Source: Scolanthus callimorphus
Taxonomy: Eukaryota; Cnidaria; Anthozoa; Actiniaria; Edwardsiidae
DNA length: 64,000 bases
Direction: 5' to 3'
Assembly (NCBI GenBank): GCA_033964015.1
Contig: CM066924.1
Coordinates: 22,936,280-23,000,279 of the forward strand
Positions 10,858 to 21,283 of this stretch are shown piece by piece. The notes under the pieces are model-generated. The model saw only the letters and a list, made by a program, of their open reading frames with translations, did not search any database and was not told the DNA's origin. How positions within the stretch are numbered: the first letter of the stretch is position 1; every line of letters starts with the position of its first letter. The translations under genes were made by a program, and so were the position numbers.

Positions 10858-12125
10858 ACACTAGGCGCCACATTGCGACCATATGTTCGTCAATGGCGAC
10901 TATATTCAGGGTTTGGCGACCAAAAATGTCAACCTTGGCGACTAACCTTTCGAGTCTGTAGGGTTATTTAAAAATGGTCTTCTTTTTTTTGGTCTTCTCA
11001 AAACTAGCTGTCAACAGCAGTAATTCAGGCGAAAAAGATGGCGACCAGATTTTTACCAAACTTCACTTTTTGGCGACTACATTTTTATTTAGACGCCCAT
11101 GGCACCTCTCAAAAATTGTTAATATCGGGCCCTGCTTAATATTTTCATCCTAAGTAAAAAACGTACTCCGGGAATCACAGTATTGCCTCCGGTCTCCAGG
11201 TTAAAAATTTAGGCGCGAATCTCCAAAATCTAGTCGTATTTAAGCCCGCGTTGGGAGTCCTGTACTAGCAATGGGTTGGCGGAATTCTATAAAATCATCT
11301 CTTAGTGAGAAGTCATTTAAGAACAACACGTCGATAGCTATTGTTAGATTCGTTTTTATTTTGTTTTATTTCATTTACCCCGTTGAGACTCTTTCTTATT
11401 TCCCGTAGTTTCCCACCAATAACATCTTAAATAATATCCAAAGAGGGTGAGCTCTCGCTTCAATGTGATTTGAACTTGTTTACAAAATTTATATTACATA
11501 AAATATGGTATTTTTACATATGGAAGTGTTTCGTGGTTTAGAAATATGTTTCTTCAGAAAAGTTTACTTTCTTGTTATAAATATCAAAATTTTGCCGGCG
11601 TTACCACTGTATGCATTGCTACGCGACCTCAAAATTCACTGTTGTGATGGGCGATTTTAGCCGTCAATCAAAACTAAAACGCTGGATTCGGCTACTTCGG
11701 TGGGTCGACATTAATTGTAAAATCAATTAAAATAATTGTAAGCTATCCTTTGGCTTTCTGTCCTAGAATTATGAACTTTCTGACTCAAGAAAATTGACAT
11801 TACAATTCCTTTGCTGAGAATCGCCAATCGCAACCGTGAATTTGAGGTCGCGTAGCAATGCATACAGTGGTAAAGAATTCGTCTCATCCTGCCGATTAAT
11901 GCACTGCTTCGTCGCCATTTTCGATATCATAGACTATGGTCGCCAATGGCGACTAAATTTTGGGACTTGGCGACCAAAATTTTAGAGTTAGTCGCCAAAT
12001 GGCTCCACATGTTTCTAAGTTCAGCTGAAATCCACGTTTAGATGGCGACTAAATGTTTGCATTTTGGCGACTAAATTATTTAATTAATCGCCAATGGCGC
12101 CTAGCGAAAAAAGTTAATGTCGAGC
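10858..12125. repeat. GGCGAC-rich direct repeats flanking a MITE
   Basis: Two diverged copies in the same orientation (10858-11140 and 11930-12125) contain repeated TTGGCGACTAA-like words. Both end in a GGCGCC or GGCACC block, then AAAAA.GTTAAT.TCG.GCCCTG. The sequence between them carries the TIR element at 11604-11870. No protein is encoded. The family is unknown to me. Confidence 0.55.
11604..11870. mobile_element. TA-flanked TIR element, 267 bp
   Basis: The ends are CCACTGTATGCATTGCTACG and its inverse. The arms run about 55 bp (through GCGACCTCAAA and TTTGAGGTCGC), and TA lies on both sides (11602-11603, 11871-11872). A TA target and no coding capacity suggest a Tc1/mariner-type MITE; the superfamily is inferred from the TSD only. 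Confidence 0.7.
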
Positions 12126-12149
12126 CCTGAGGTTAGAGCATTTTACTTT

Positions 12150-13675
12150 ACATGGTAATGAATCGTTTGAACAAAAACAAAGCAACGCATTATGGGCAGA
12201 GTGAGACGGATCCTTTAAGTAAATAAGTTATTGAAAGTATTTATGGAACTCGAATTTTTACAAAATTTAGATTCAGTGGATGCAGCATTTCCAGCCTTAA
12301 TTAGTCAGCCGCCATTTTGTCAGCCTAGTAAAATATCGGCCAGAGAGAACATACATTTCCTCGGCCATGTAAGGAAATGGAATGTAATAGATTCGACTGG
12401 ATTGTTTCAGACATTTTAGATGGTTGTTTCGAGTTTCTACGCGTTATTTGCCTTCTAATATCAAATGACATCATGGCCTGCTTTCACGCGGTGGAACGTT
12501 GTTTTATGGCGCGAAATCCGACCGAATGTTAGGTTAGGGATCGTCTACGCCATCGCGCGCGGTGAGACTGAGGCCCTTGAATTTTCGGAAAAACTACACG
12601 GGAACCAGCGATATTGTACAGACCACGAATTAAATAACACATTCAAGTCTAGATTTACCAATATGAGAACACCATATCTATGGTGAGTTATCATCAAAAG
12701 TTATCATCATTCAACCGAGCTGAAAGTAACCTGCTTTCATTCGGTCTTACGCGCGCAGGCACGCGTTCTGGAATACATGATCAAGGACGGGAGGCTCATA
12801 AAGTTGTCCCCTTTCTGTGAATGCCAAACTCTCCCTGCCCATGCATCGCTTCGTCGCAATTTCGATACCAAAAAGGCTGATTATTGTTAGTTTAGTGCAT
12901 TTACCGTACAAACGGGAGAAAAACTCGTAATAGTAGAATTTTGATGCAGTGAATCATGTAAACAAAAACAAAGCAATGCATTATGGTCAGTGTGTGTCGG
13001 CAGACAATTTGCCTTTCTTTTTTCTCGGTCGTGAAAGGCATCCCATTAATGTTTTATAAGTTTAGCAGCTGGCGACGACGTTTAAAAATCTTGTGGTAGG
13101 TCAAATGTTTTGTTGCCAATTTTGTCGGTAACCTCGAATATTAGACGACAATGTAACCAACTGGTCGCCACTGAGTACGAGCAACATTTTCCAGGCGACA
13201 AGACGTTGAAGCAGGTGGTGGCAGAGCATTCTAGGGGCCCCACCAAAATGTAAATCATTGGCGATAAGTTTTGGTCACGTTGTCGCTAGTTTGGCGACTT
13301 TTCGAGCGCTACTATCTGGCGACAGTACCAAAATTTTTTCGCAAAAAAATCATACTTCTGTTTTCAAAAAATATGGATGTTCTTGAAATGTCAAATGAAG
13401 TGACTTCGTCGGATGAAGTGATTTTCGCAAGTAGTAATGTAGTTATTGATAATTCCTGTTTGGATAAGGTCCATACGGGTGAGTTGGGTTAATTGATGCG
13501 TATTAAATGGGATTAAAGGAAAGAAAAGTCGGCGCTAGGACCTTAACGAGATTCGAGCATGAATAAGGAAGACGACTTTTGTGGTGTTATGAAAAATCAT
13601 TAGTGAAATCGAGGACGGAAGTGCTAAGAAAACAAGAAAGAAAGGTGTGTTGAAATATGAAGCATGCAGGACTTC
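12150..13675. other. Intergenic DNA with dispersed repeat fragments
   Basis: The AACAAAAACAAAGCAA(C/T)GCATTATGG segment occurs twice (about 12168 and 12958). A block with CATTTTGTCAGCCTAG (about 12310-12470) recurs at 17780-17945 and 23215-23410. Degenerate GGCGAC words continue at 13060-13330. I see no gene. Confidence 0.5.
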
Positions 13676-13678
13676 TTA

Positions 13679-13786
13679 TGCCTGGTGCACACTTGCGACA
13701 TAACGACATAAGAAAAATATCACGATCACGCGAACAAAATTTAGAACAACGACCTTATGTCGTTATGTCGCTGTGTGCACCGGGCT
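13679..13786. mobile_element. PIF/Harbinger-like MITE, 108-bp deletion form, TSD TTA
   Basis: The ends GCCTGGTGCACAC...GTGTGCACCGGGCT match the 8209-8433 element, and the 3-bp duplication TTA is present on both sides (13676-13678, 13787-13789). Most of the interior is deleted, leaving nearly back-to-back inverted repeats. It lies 27 bp beyond the GPCR 2 stop codon and so very likely inside that gene's 3' UTR, where it would form a hairpin. Confidence 0.85.
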
Positions 13787-13813
13787 TTAGACGTTAAGGA
13801 TCGCTTTAGAACA

Positions 13814-15016
13814 TCAAAGCAAAGACTCAACTGTTCGCCGAATGTTCCTGTTCTTATCCTTGTGTTCCCTGAGAAGCTGTCTATCCACGAAGTCTTTAAA
13901 ATCTAGACAGCCACTTGTTTTCTTGTGTTTGCTGAGCTCTAAAATATTACTATGATTCGGAGCCGACTCCCTGCGAAAGAACGACATTGTTAAGCGGCGC
14001 TTTGAATCAAGTCTTGTGGACTCCACGCGTAGAAGGCGCATTTTCTGCACCATACTGTTGGATTCGCAACAACATAATAAATAGGACAGATATTTCACGT
14101 AGCCACGGCGAAACTGCCGCGTAAGGGTACCATAGATCAAGGGATTAACACAACTATGGAATACTGAGGTGATAACACCGAATTTGATACATAAATGTGC
14201 GATTTTTTGTTGGTCGTTGTTCCCAAAATCCAACAACATCCAGGCAACTTGTCCAGGCAGAAGACACAGAGCGAACATTACTACGATTGTCGCAAGAGTT
14301 TTGACAACTTGTTTATTTTCTCGACTTCTGGCTTTATAGTTTGCTTCTTTCTGTGTGATTTTCTGCTTCATAGAAAACCTCGAAATCCGTACGCGACTAA
14401 GGTCCAGCCCAATTCTTATATAAGCCACAGCGATGACGAGTAATGGAAGAAGATATTGCAAGACGAATAAGGAAGCTGTATAGGCTCGCCGGTGGCTGTG
14501 ACTAGGCCAGTCTTCTTTACATTCTGTGTCCAAAGGTTTAGTGATGATCATCAAAGGCAAAGTGAAGACTAAAGAGCTAGCCCATATAATCCCGACAAGA
14601 ACAAGAGCGGAAAGTTCTTTCATTTCCGGCCTGAAGGGGTTCAATATTACCTTACACCGATACACGGCCATGCAAGTTAAAGTGAAGATACTCACGAAGA
14701 AAGTCACCGTCATCATCGGTTTCACGAAATTGCAGATGAATATCGTTGCTGGAAGCGTCTTGAATAAGTCGTACATGTGTAGAGGAATAAAGAATATCAG
14801 CGTCAAGTCTGAGACCGCAAGATTCATGATAAACATATCGTTCACTGTCCTTTTACTGCGTTTCTTAATGACAATGATCAAAACCAGGACATTCCCTATC
14901 AACCCCAATATAAACGTCACTAGGTAGAAACCAAATGTAACCTCTTTCTCTCTGGATGAAAGCATCGTTAGCGAGTTCTGATCTGTACCATCAGTTGTAG
15001 CAGTGCTGTTATTCAT
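13814..15016 (-). CDS. Class A (rhodopsin-like) GPCR, paralogue of the gene at 3378-4586, single exon
   Basis: Predicted 400-residue plasma-membrane receptor. The N-terminus has overlapping sequons at N2/N3. GN lies at 41-42 (TM1), D70 in TM2, and C95 in TM3 pairs with C166 in loop 2 (ECKEDWPS). The TM3 end is Y-R-C (119-121), not DRY. TM5 has P191; TM6 CLLPGQVAWM (251-260); TM7 HSCVNPLIY (287-295). Helix 8 ends in CCC (315-317), good palmitoylation candidates, and the tail is basic and Ser-rich. It aligns with GPCR 1 almost without gaps through TM5, so the two probably arose by duplication. Coupling is expected through R120, but the acidic partner of the DRY lock is absent. The ligand is unknown. 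The ATG is the first in frame and gives a normal ~25-residue N-terminus. Confidence 0.92.
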   Translation of the reverse strand: MNNSTATTDGTDQNSLTMLSSREKEVTFGFYLVTFILGLIGNVLVLIIVIKKRSKRTVNDMFIMNLAVSDLTLIFFIPLHMYDLFKTLPATIFICNFVKPMMTVTFFVSIFTLTCMAVYRCKVILNPFRPEMKELSALVLVGIIWASSLVFTLPLMIITKPLDTECKEDWPSHSHRRAYTASLFVLQYLLPLLVIAVAYIRIGLDLSRVRISRFSMKQKITQKEANYKARSRENKQVVKTLATIVVMFALCLLPGQVAWMLLDFGNNDQQKIAHLCIKFGVITSVFHSCVNPLIYGTLTRQFRRGYVKYLSYLLCCCESNSMVQKMRLLRVESTRLDSKRRLTMSFFRRESAPNHSNILELSKHKKTSGCLDFKDFVDRQLLREHKDKNRNIRRTVESLL

Positions 15017-16927
15017 AGCAAACTATGACTATACTCTGTTCACACACACTCTTGGATTGTCTGAGTAATGCGTCCTTCTCGACAGCGAAGGATTAGGGAT
15101 ACTATTTCATCCGATTACTTATTTGTAACTCTTGTCGCGTAGCCACCGCAAACATAATGCTTGATTCTCCAAATCCATTTAGTTCATGGAACTCTTAGCT
15201 TCCCTTCCGCATTCAACCTGCCTTTGCCTCACTTTCTTTATATTTTAGGAGTTTTTATGTCTCCTTGTCGCTTCAGGTTCGATTCAGGTTCTGTATTATC
15301 CTGAGTGTCGTCCAGTGATTGCTGTCTCGAAATCTGTCACGTGTTTAAGCAACTCGCATAGGTCTGTTTCCTTTGAAATGGAAAGTAAAAGAAACGTTAG
15401 TAGAAAGTCAAAATATCAGAGTATATGCTTCCGTTCTACTTCAAAGATAAGGCAATATGAATGACGATGGAAACGCTATACCTGGAGAGAAACTGCTTTT
15501 AGAAGAACTAATGGGTACAAGCATATGAAAAAATAATAACAGGTTTTTGCTTTCTAAGGAATATTTTCTTATATGAGACAAGAACCAAAGAAAAGCCGGG
15601 ATCGAGTATCAATTATAAATACGGATTTTTATCCACTCAAAGTTAAGACGAGTTGAAACGCCCCAAAAGAGATCACTTTGATTCTCTCTATTTCCTCAGC
15701 CAAATTACACGAATTAAGAAACTAAGGAGGTCAGCGTTACCTTTTTGATTTAGAGTTGACAGTCCATGACACAACGGAATTACCCAGAAAGAAGGCCATA
15801 AATTTTGAAAAGGATTTGCAGTCGTCGTGTTAATGCTTTGTAATTCCGTGAACATGAAGTAAAAGTCAATGGGTTTGGGTCATTATCTGAGTTGTCCGTC
15901 AGAGAGGCGGAAAGGTCCTAATACGTTTAGAACTTAACAATGGCACTCATAAATCATATGTCTTTCTTTTACGTGACGGCGATAAGATAGCGATCGACGT
16001 TAGCAATCTTATGTGTACTTGCCTTAATGCTGTAATACGAATATCACTACACTTTGTTTGTACCGATCGATGCAAGAAACTTGTGTTTAGTGCTCCTCTG
16101 AACCAAACAAATTCCCAGACCATTACTGTTTGATTATTTTTTCTCTTCACTGGCATCCGCCCATAGAAAGGACCAGAAAGGTTCAGACCATGCAATGTGT
16201 TTTTCAGACTGGACGCAAAGAACTGCTACATTGGCCTGCTACATTTTTTCAACTTTTTCAACATTTTTTTTCTTTTGTGCGGGGAAAAGAAACCGCACGT
16301 AATTGATTCGTAACGTAATTCTCTCTTTCTGATGAAGGAAGATCTAGCTTCGAAGGTTGATTCAAAGCACGGTGCATGGTGAAGAGGTTTTCTGCGATGA
16401 GTGATATAACCTTATTTAGGCCCGTGATTTGTAAAAACGTAAAATTTCTGGCCTTGCATTGTGAAATCAAGCTTTACCCGTGATTGGTAGCATTTTCGTG
16501 TCGTGAATCGTGAATACAAATTTTAAATCCCGTAAAAGGAGGTTGAATACTGCATGTTATTCGAATAGTCCTGAACATTTAAAAATCTTTCTCTGATTAG
16601 TAATTAATACCACCTCTTCACCGAAAGTCTCTTATCCTCGAAGGGCTATCGCTTGAAACTTCAGCAATATGCGCTTTGACGAAGTTTTGCCGATGTACGC
16701 CTACTAGTTGCCCGTTTAAAGGTTCTCATTGAAATACCAATCCCGAAAAGTTCATCCGTTTGTAAAGCTAAAAAAAAAAAAAAAAAGAAGATAAATGTGA
16801 AAAGAAAAAAGAATATCTTAACCGGAGGAGGAAATTGGTTAGTGCCATGCACATTTGCTATTGAAGCTAAGCATATTAAAGTCACCGAAGCGAAAGATCG
16901 TTTAGTTGTTCGAAGATAGTGATTAAA
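15017..16927. other. 5' flank of GPCR 2 and intergenic DNA
   Basis: No supported gene. The first part should contain the GPCR 2 promoter and 5' UTR. A run of 18 A lies at about 16769-16786. Nothing else stands out. Confidence 0.5.
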
Positions 16928-16931
16928 TTAA

Positions 16932-17365
16932 AGGGAAAGTGTCACGATTTTGGGGTTATTTTAGGTGGCTTAAATGCAGTCATACTCACAAGAAATAAGG
17001 AAAATAATCGTCTAGGTTAGTTAAATAACGTTTTCAGCTACTAAATAGTACAAATTTAGAGCATGTTCGTGTGTTTTTGAGCGGTTGGACATGGTTTGCC
17101 CGTTTTGATTTGTTAGCAGGTACCCTGCTGGCAGAGGCCTCTTTCCTCTGTATTTCGCTGGGCTGACAGGCTGATGTTTTCAAACTTGGACATTTGATAG
17201 TGAACCTATGAAATCCTACATAAGAATGCTCACAAAATGCGAATTTCAGCTCAAATTTTTCTTTCTTAGACTAAGTTGAATTACATGATAGGATTCTGTG
17301 TTGTTTGTGCAGATCGCCAGCCTAGTTTTATATAATTTTGTTAAAACAACCGTGACAGAGCCCCT
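16932..17365. mobile_element. TTAA-flanked TIR element, 434 bp (piggyBac/Kolobok type)
   Basis: Ends are AGGGAAAGTGTCACG and the inverse of CGTGACAGAGCCCCT, with the tetranucleotide TTAA on both sides (16928-16931, 17366-17369). TTAA targets define the piggyBac and Kolobok groups. There is no coding frame. The ends resemble those of 40491-40715 (AGGGGCTCTC), so they may be one family. Confidence 0.78.
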
Positions 17366-17369
17366 TTAA

Positions 17370-17999
17370 GATATTGGCTATGGTACTCGCTCAAGTGGGT
17401 AACAGCTTTAACGTTGTAATTCAAATACCTTGTTGCTTGAGACTAAGGCTACTCGCTTTTTCTCTACCGATGAGCAGATGACGGTGGATTACATGAAATG
17501 TAATTTCAAAATCAAAAGCTACCGCAGAGTGTAGAACTATGAAAACGTGCCTGCCGCAAAGGGCTGAGCAAACGTTTACAGGTGCGGTAAATGTTTGAAA
17601 GGCGTATTATGGTGGTATTTAGGAAACTTCATTTATGAGAATTGCAAGAGAGGTATTATAAAGAGAGTAACCACACGTTTACACTAGCATGTTTTGTTAT
17701 TCTAATAGCAATGTGGGCTTGACCAAGAGTGATCACTAAAATCACTAAAAACAGGAAGTTAAAGAGCTTGGTGTTGGCTGTCATTTTGTCAACCTAGAGA
17801 AATACGAGACGGAGAAAGCATCCATTTCCATCGGCTGATTTAGGTAATGTTGTGCAGTAATTTCGACTGAATTCGGTAAATCATTTTGTTTGTAGATGGT
17901 AGTTCGATAATACTTCACGTAATTTGTCTTCTAATATCAAATGCAAACAATGACACAGAAGAGACTGCATAGAAGAAACGTCAAAAGCTTTCAGAATCT
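17370..17999. other. Intergenic; dispersed repeat copy at 17780-17945
   Basis: 17780-17945 is related to 23215-23410 (shared TCATTTTGTCA.CCTAG, CATCG(C/G)CTGATTTAG, GAATTCGGTAAAT, and TTCTAATAT-like ends) and more weakly to 12310-12470. The family is unknown. No gene. Confidence 0.5.
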
Positions 18000-18001
18000 T
18001 A

Positions 18002-18260
18002 CAGCTGTTTCAGGTAACACGCGACTTCGCCGTTGTCAGATTCTTGGTGTTTGGCAGTTGGGTTTTTCTGCGCTGCTCATCAATGTAATCGTGTGAGCCA
18101 ATCAGATCCTTGCCCAGTGGATTTGTTTGGCTTCCCTTGCGAGACATGTAGCGACAGAAGCCAATTCACTGCACTGGGCGGTTTGATTGACTTCACAGAA
18201 AAACCCAACTGCCAAAAAATGTTTTGAAAGCGCTAGGTCGCGTGTTACCTGAAACAGCTG
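18002..18260. mobile_element. TA-flanked TIR element, 259 bp
   Basis: The ends CAGCTGTTTCAGGTAACACG are perfectly inverted at the other side and continue as CGCGAC/GTCGCG. A second inner inverted repeat is TTGGCAGTTGGGTTTTTCTG. TA flanks both ends (18000-18001, 18261-18262), suggesting a Tc1/mariner-like MITE. Confidence 0.78.
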
Positions 18261-18546
18261 TAAAAGCGGGTATAAGATGTAAAGAAGAGATGAAAGGGTT
18301 GCATACGAATGAAATTTTCTAAAGCTTGTGAAGAGTAGTAAATAACTTTGACATTTCTATTAACTATTAAAAGATTATTTATGATTATTCTAGTCCGTCG
18401 GAATTCAATAGAAGTACCCAGTTTTGTATCGTCTTGAATGGCTCTAAAGGTGGACTCCATAAGTTTTTCTTTGTTCCAATTTCATGACAATTCAATCCGT
18501 TTCAATCCGTGCTTATTTCGTTAATAAACATACTTTTGTTTGAGAA

Positions 18547-18848
18547 GCTATATCAAACACGAGAAAGCGAGTTTTCATCAGGATTTCAAACACCCCAAAG
18601 TCGGGTTAACTCCGGTGTAATAGCCATTCACAGAGGACACCTTTGTGTTCAGTTCATATTTCATCCTGATTCGTTCTACCAAACAAAGGAAGCTTTGTGA
18701 CGCAGTTCGTAAGCAATCACAGGTTATTACACCGGAGATAAGCCCCAAAGTCCGTTAAAAACCTCGGTTTGCCGGTCGTTTTTTCAAGACACCTCTTCTT
18801 GGTGTTTGGAAATCCTGATGAAAACACACTGTCTCGTGTTTGATATAT
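18547..18848. mobile_element. Long-TIR element with ATCAAACACGAG ends
   Basis: The left arm reads ATATCAAACACGAGA...TTTTCATCAGGATTTC, and its inverse closes the element near 18848. Inner inverted repeats CTCCGGTGTAATA / TTATTACACCGGAG are nested inside. Matching arms occur at 55497-56095, and a single arm occurs at about 47836-47880. Confidence 0.65.
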
Positions 18849-19019
18849 TACTTATTTGGTGCTTTAGTTTACTAGCATCGGTGATCTTGGTTGTAGCAAT
18901 AGGATTGATAAAAATATCTACTGAGATCACTAAACAGTAGCTAATTTGATTAGAAAAACTTTCATTTCATCAAAAGTTTCATTTCCTTTGAATCTGTGAC
19001 GGGCTAAGCGATAGAATGA

Positions 19020-19190
19020 TAGCAGTGGCGAATGCAGACCCTTAAGAAGGAGGGTAGCTAGTACAAAGGATATACTACAGAGTTCAGACCAAGGGGGTGG
19101 CTAATTTTAAGGTTTTTACAAGAAATTCGAGAACAAGGGGGGTGGCTAGCCACCCTAATCACCCCCTTAGATCCGCCCATGGATAGATCT
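19020..19190. repeat. GGGGGTGGCTA-type short repeat
   Basis: AAGGGGGTGGCTAA is repeated as AAGGGGGGTGGCTAGCCACCC, which forms a small hairpin before ACCCCCTTAGATCCGCCC. It looks like a degenerate repetitive element; the class is unknown. Confidence 0.4.
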
Positions 19191-19449
19191 AAGGATTGCT
19201 AGGAAATAAGTCAATAGAATGGCATTATGTTTTTTCATCTTTTACAGCGTCAAAGTGTTTAAAAGTAAAAAAAAAAAATATCCCGAAAACTTGCGTTACT
19301 GTTTTGGCTACCGCAGCTTGCGACACCAAAGAATTGTGGTTTGTAATGTTGCTCTCGCACGTTTTAGCTGGTTTAGCGCCGACAAGGAATCGCGACGGGC
19401 CTCCTTTTTTTTGTCGCGAAAACGGTTGATAACTCCCAGAGGTTGTCCA

Positions 19450-19761
19450 ACCGTTTCGTTTGGAACCACTCCCTAAAACCGAAAACATGAAAAAGAGCTT
19501 AAGCTACGACGGAGCAAAGCTTTGGAATTTCCTACCTGAAGACTGCCGAAGCAAGGAAAATATTAAATCCTTTTCAGACAAAATGAACTCGGGCCCCCAC
19601 CCTTAACAAGGCACAACATCTAGGAAATTATTGTACATATGTATATACATTTTTTGTAAATTTTAGATATATTGTATTTTTTAGTCCACACGCCCCTTGT
19701 GGAAATCAGCTGAGGTTGTCGGGGCAAGCGTGTTTAAATAAAGTGTTTACTTACTTACTAA
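19450..19761 (+). pseudogene. LINE ORF2 C-terminus plus 3' UTR (CR1/L2-like), 5'-truncated
   Basis: The translation at 19487-19605 gives MKKSLSYDGAKLWNFLP then SKENIKSFSDKM and a stop, the LWN.LP terminus of CR1/L2-type ORF2. About 160 bp of 3' UTR follow, then AAATAAAG and a short tandem tail (ACTT)n at 19750-19760, the usual 3' end of such elements. Confidence 0.75.
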
Positions 19762-21119
19762 CGAACCGATCGGAATGGTCTGAACCATTTGCACCCAATC
19801 GGTTTCCCTGACCAAATAAGGCCACAGATCTACACCGAAATGTGAATTGCGACATGGTAAACGCTTTTCCACTCAGAATTCCGTTCCCATCGGAATAACC
19901 TGAACCATTATGCAACGTTTCAACTATTAACCGAAATATTCTGACAAATGAAAAGCAACCTGAATCTCACAAATCTCTTTTTCCCAATTTTCTGCCTAAT
20001 TACGTATGAAATCTCTACAACAGACTACAGGGCGACTCTTACCATTTCCATTTGAAATTCCAAAGAAGCACGCAACTGCTGTGGAAGTGTCAGGATGACT
20101 TGAAGTTAGGACTTTCTATGTGATCAATTTAGATCGAAATGTAAAAAAAAATCAAGCACTTTTCGTCGGCATTCTTCCACTTGAGAATTTAATAACTTGA
20201 TATAAAGCTTTCTTTTTCGTTTACCGGTGCAAATATAATATTACAGTGAAACTGTCATATACACTTCCGAGATAAAATTCGCACGTATTAGAAAAGCTAT
20301 CTTATGTCCTAGTTGTTCCGTCGTCTTTACCCCACGCATTTAATTAAACCCTAAATTTAGATTTGCAGTTTCAAAAAAAGAGTGAACTCCATTGTACCGA
20401 AAGATTATGTGTGCATGATGTGTAGGGTGTTCTTTATATGAAATCATTATCTGCATCTTTGCGGCGGTGACGTATATAGTTTGCTGACTCATCGATTGTG
20501 ACCAATAATGCCGATTTGTTTGTCAAATGTTCACTTTTTAGGACAAATCAAGTGCTTAGTTGAAATGTAATTTGAATTCGGCTGGAGTCCTCTTTATATA
20601 AAAGAAGTCATATCCGTTATTGCGGTTGATCTGTGTAAGATCCCAAAGGATAATCTGCTTAATATTTACGTCACTGGCGGCAAAATATAATTATTGGAAA
20701 TGAATATCTTATTTCCAAATCCACGACATAACGCGGATAAAAAAGTTTTGAAACATTTTTAACTCATTATGATTAAATGTGAAAATGTTGCCTTAAACAC
20801 TACTGAAAAAATCATGCATTATTTTACTGTCTAGCGTTGTAAAATGTCGACTTTGCAATTAAAAGTATACCCCCAAATCGCTAAAAGATTCAGCGTTTCT
20901 GGTGTTTATCTACTAGTTTAGGATCTCTGGTGTGTATCTACTAAAATCGTGTGAGTTTGAATTCATAAACGCGTGTTCTCTGATTTTACACTGTTTTGTG
21001 CGCAAATGCCTGTAACCGATCAGCCTAACCGGCACTGCAAAATACTTTCTCGAATTCACCGACCGAGACGATTTTTTTATTATTAAATGCATGCAACTCC
21101 TTGGAAAGTAACAGACCCT
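19762..21119. other. No gene seen
   Basis: AT-rich sequence with only short frames. No inverted repeat or coding signal that I can support. Confidence 0.45.
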
Positions 21120-21283
21120 GTCGGATATTTTTGAGCTCTGGATATGTTAAACCTCGACTATTGGCGCTATTAACTATTTCTTCGCATTTATTTTTAAGAG
21201 CCGCATTTGCTTATGCGAACAAATAGTTAAAAGCGCCAATAGTCGAGGATTAACATATTATCCAGAGCTCAAAAATATCCGAC
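21120..21283. mobile_element. Foldback element, 164 bp
   Basis: Two ~65-bp arms starting GTCGGATATTTTTGAGCTC and closing with the inverse pair around a ~30-bp centre. Further matched words are CTCGACTATTGGCGCT and ACTATTT. It forms an almost complete hairpin with no coding capacity. The TSD is unclear. Confidence 0.75.

Noticed and set aside
14526..14927. 133-codon plus-strand frame
   Set aside because: Antisense shadow of the GPCR at 13814-15016.
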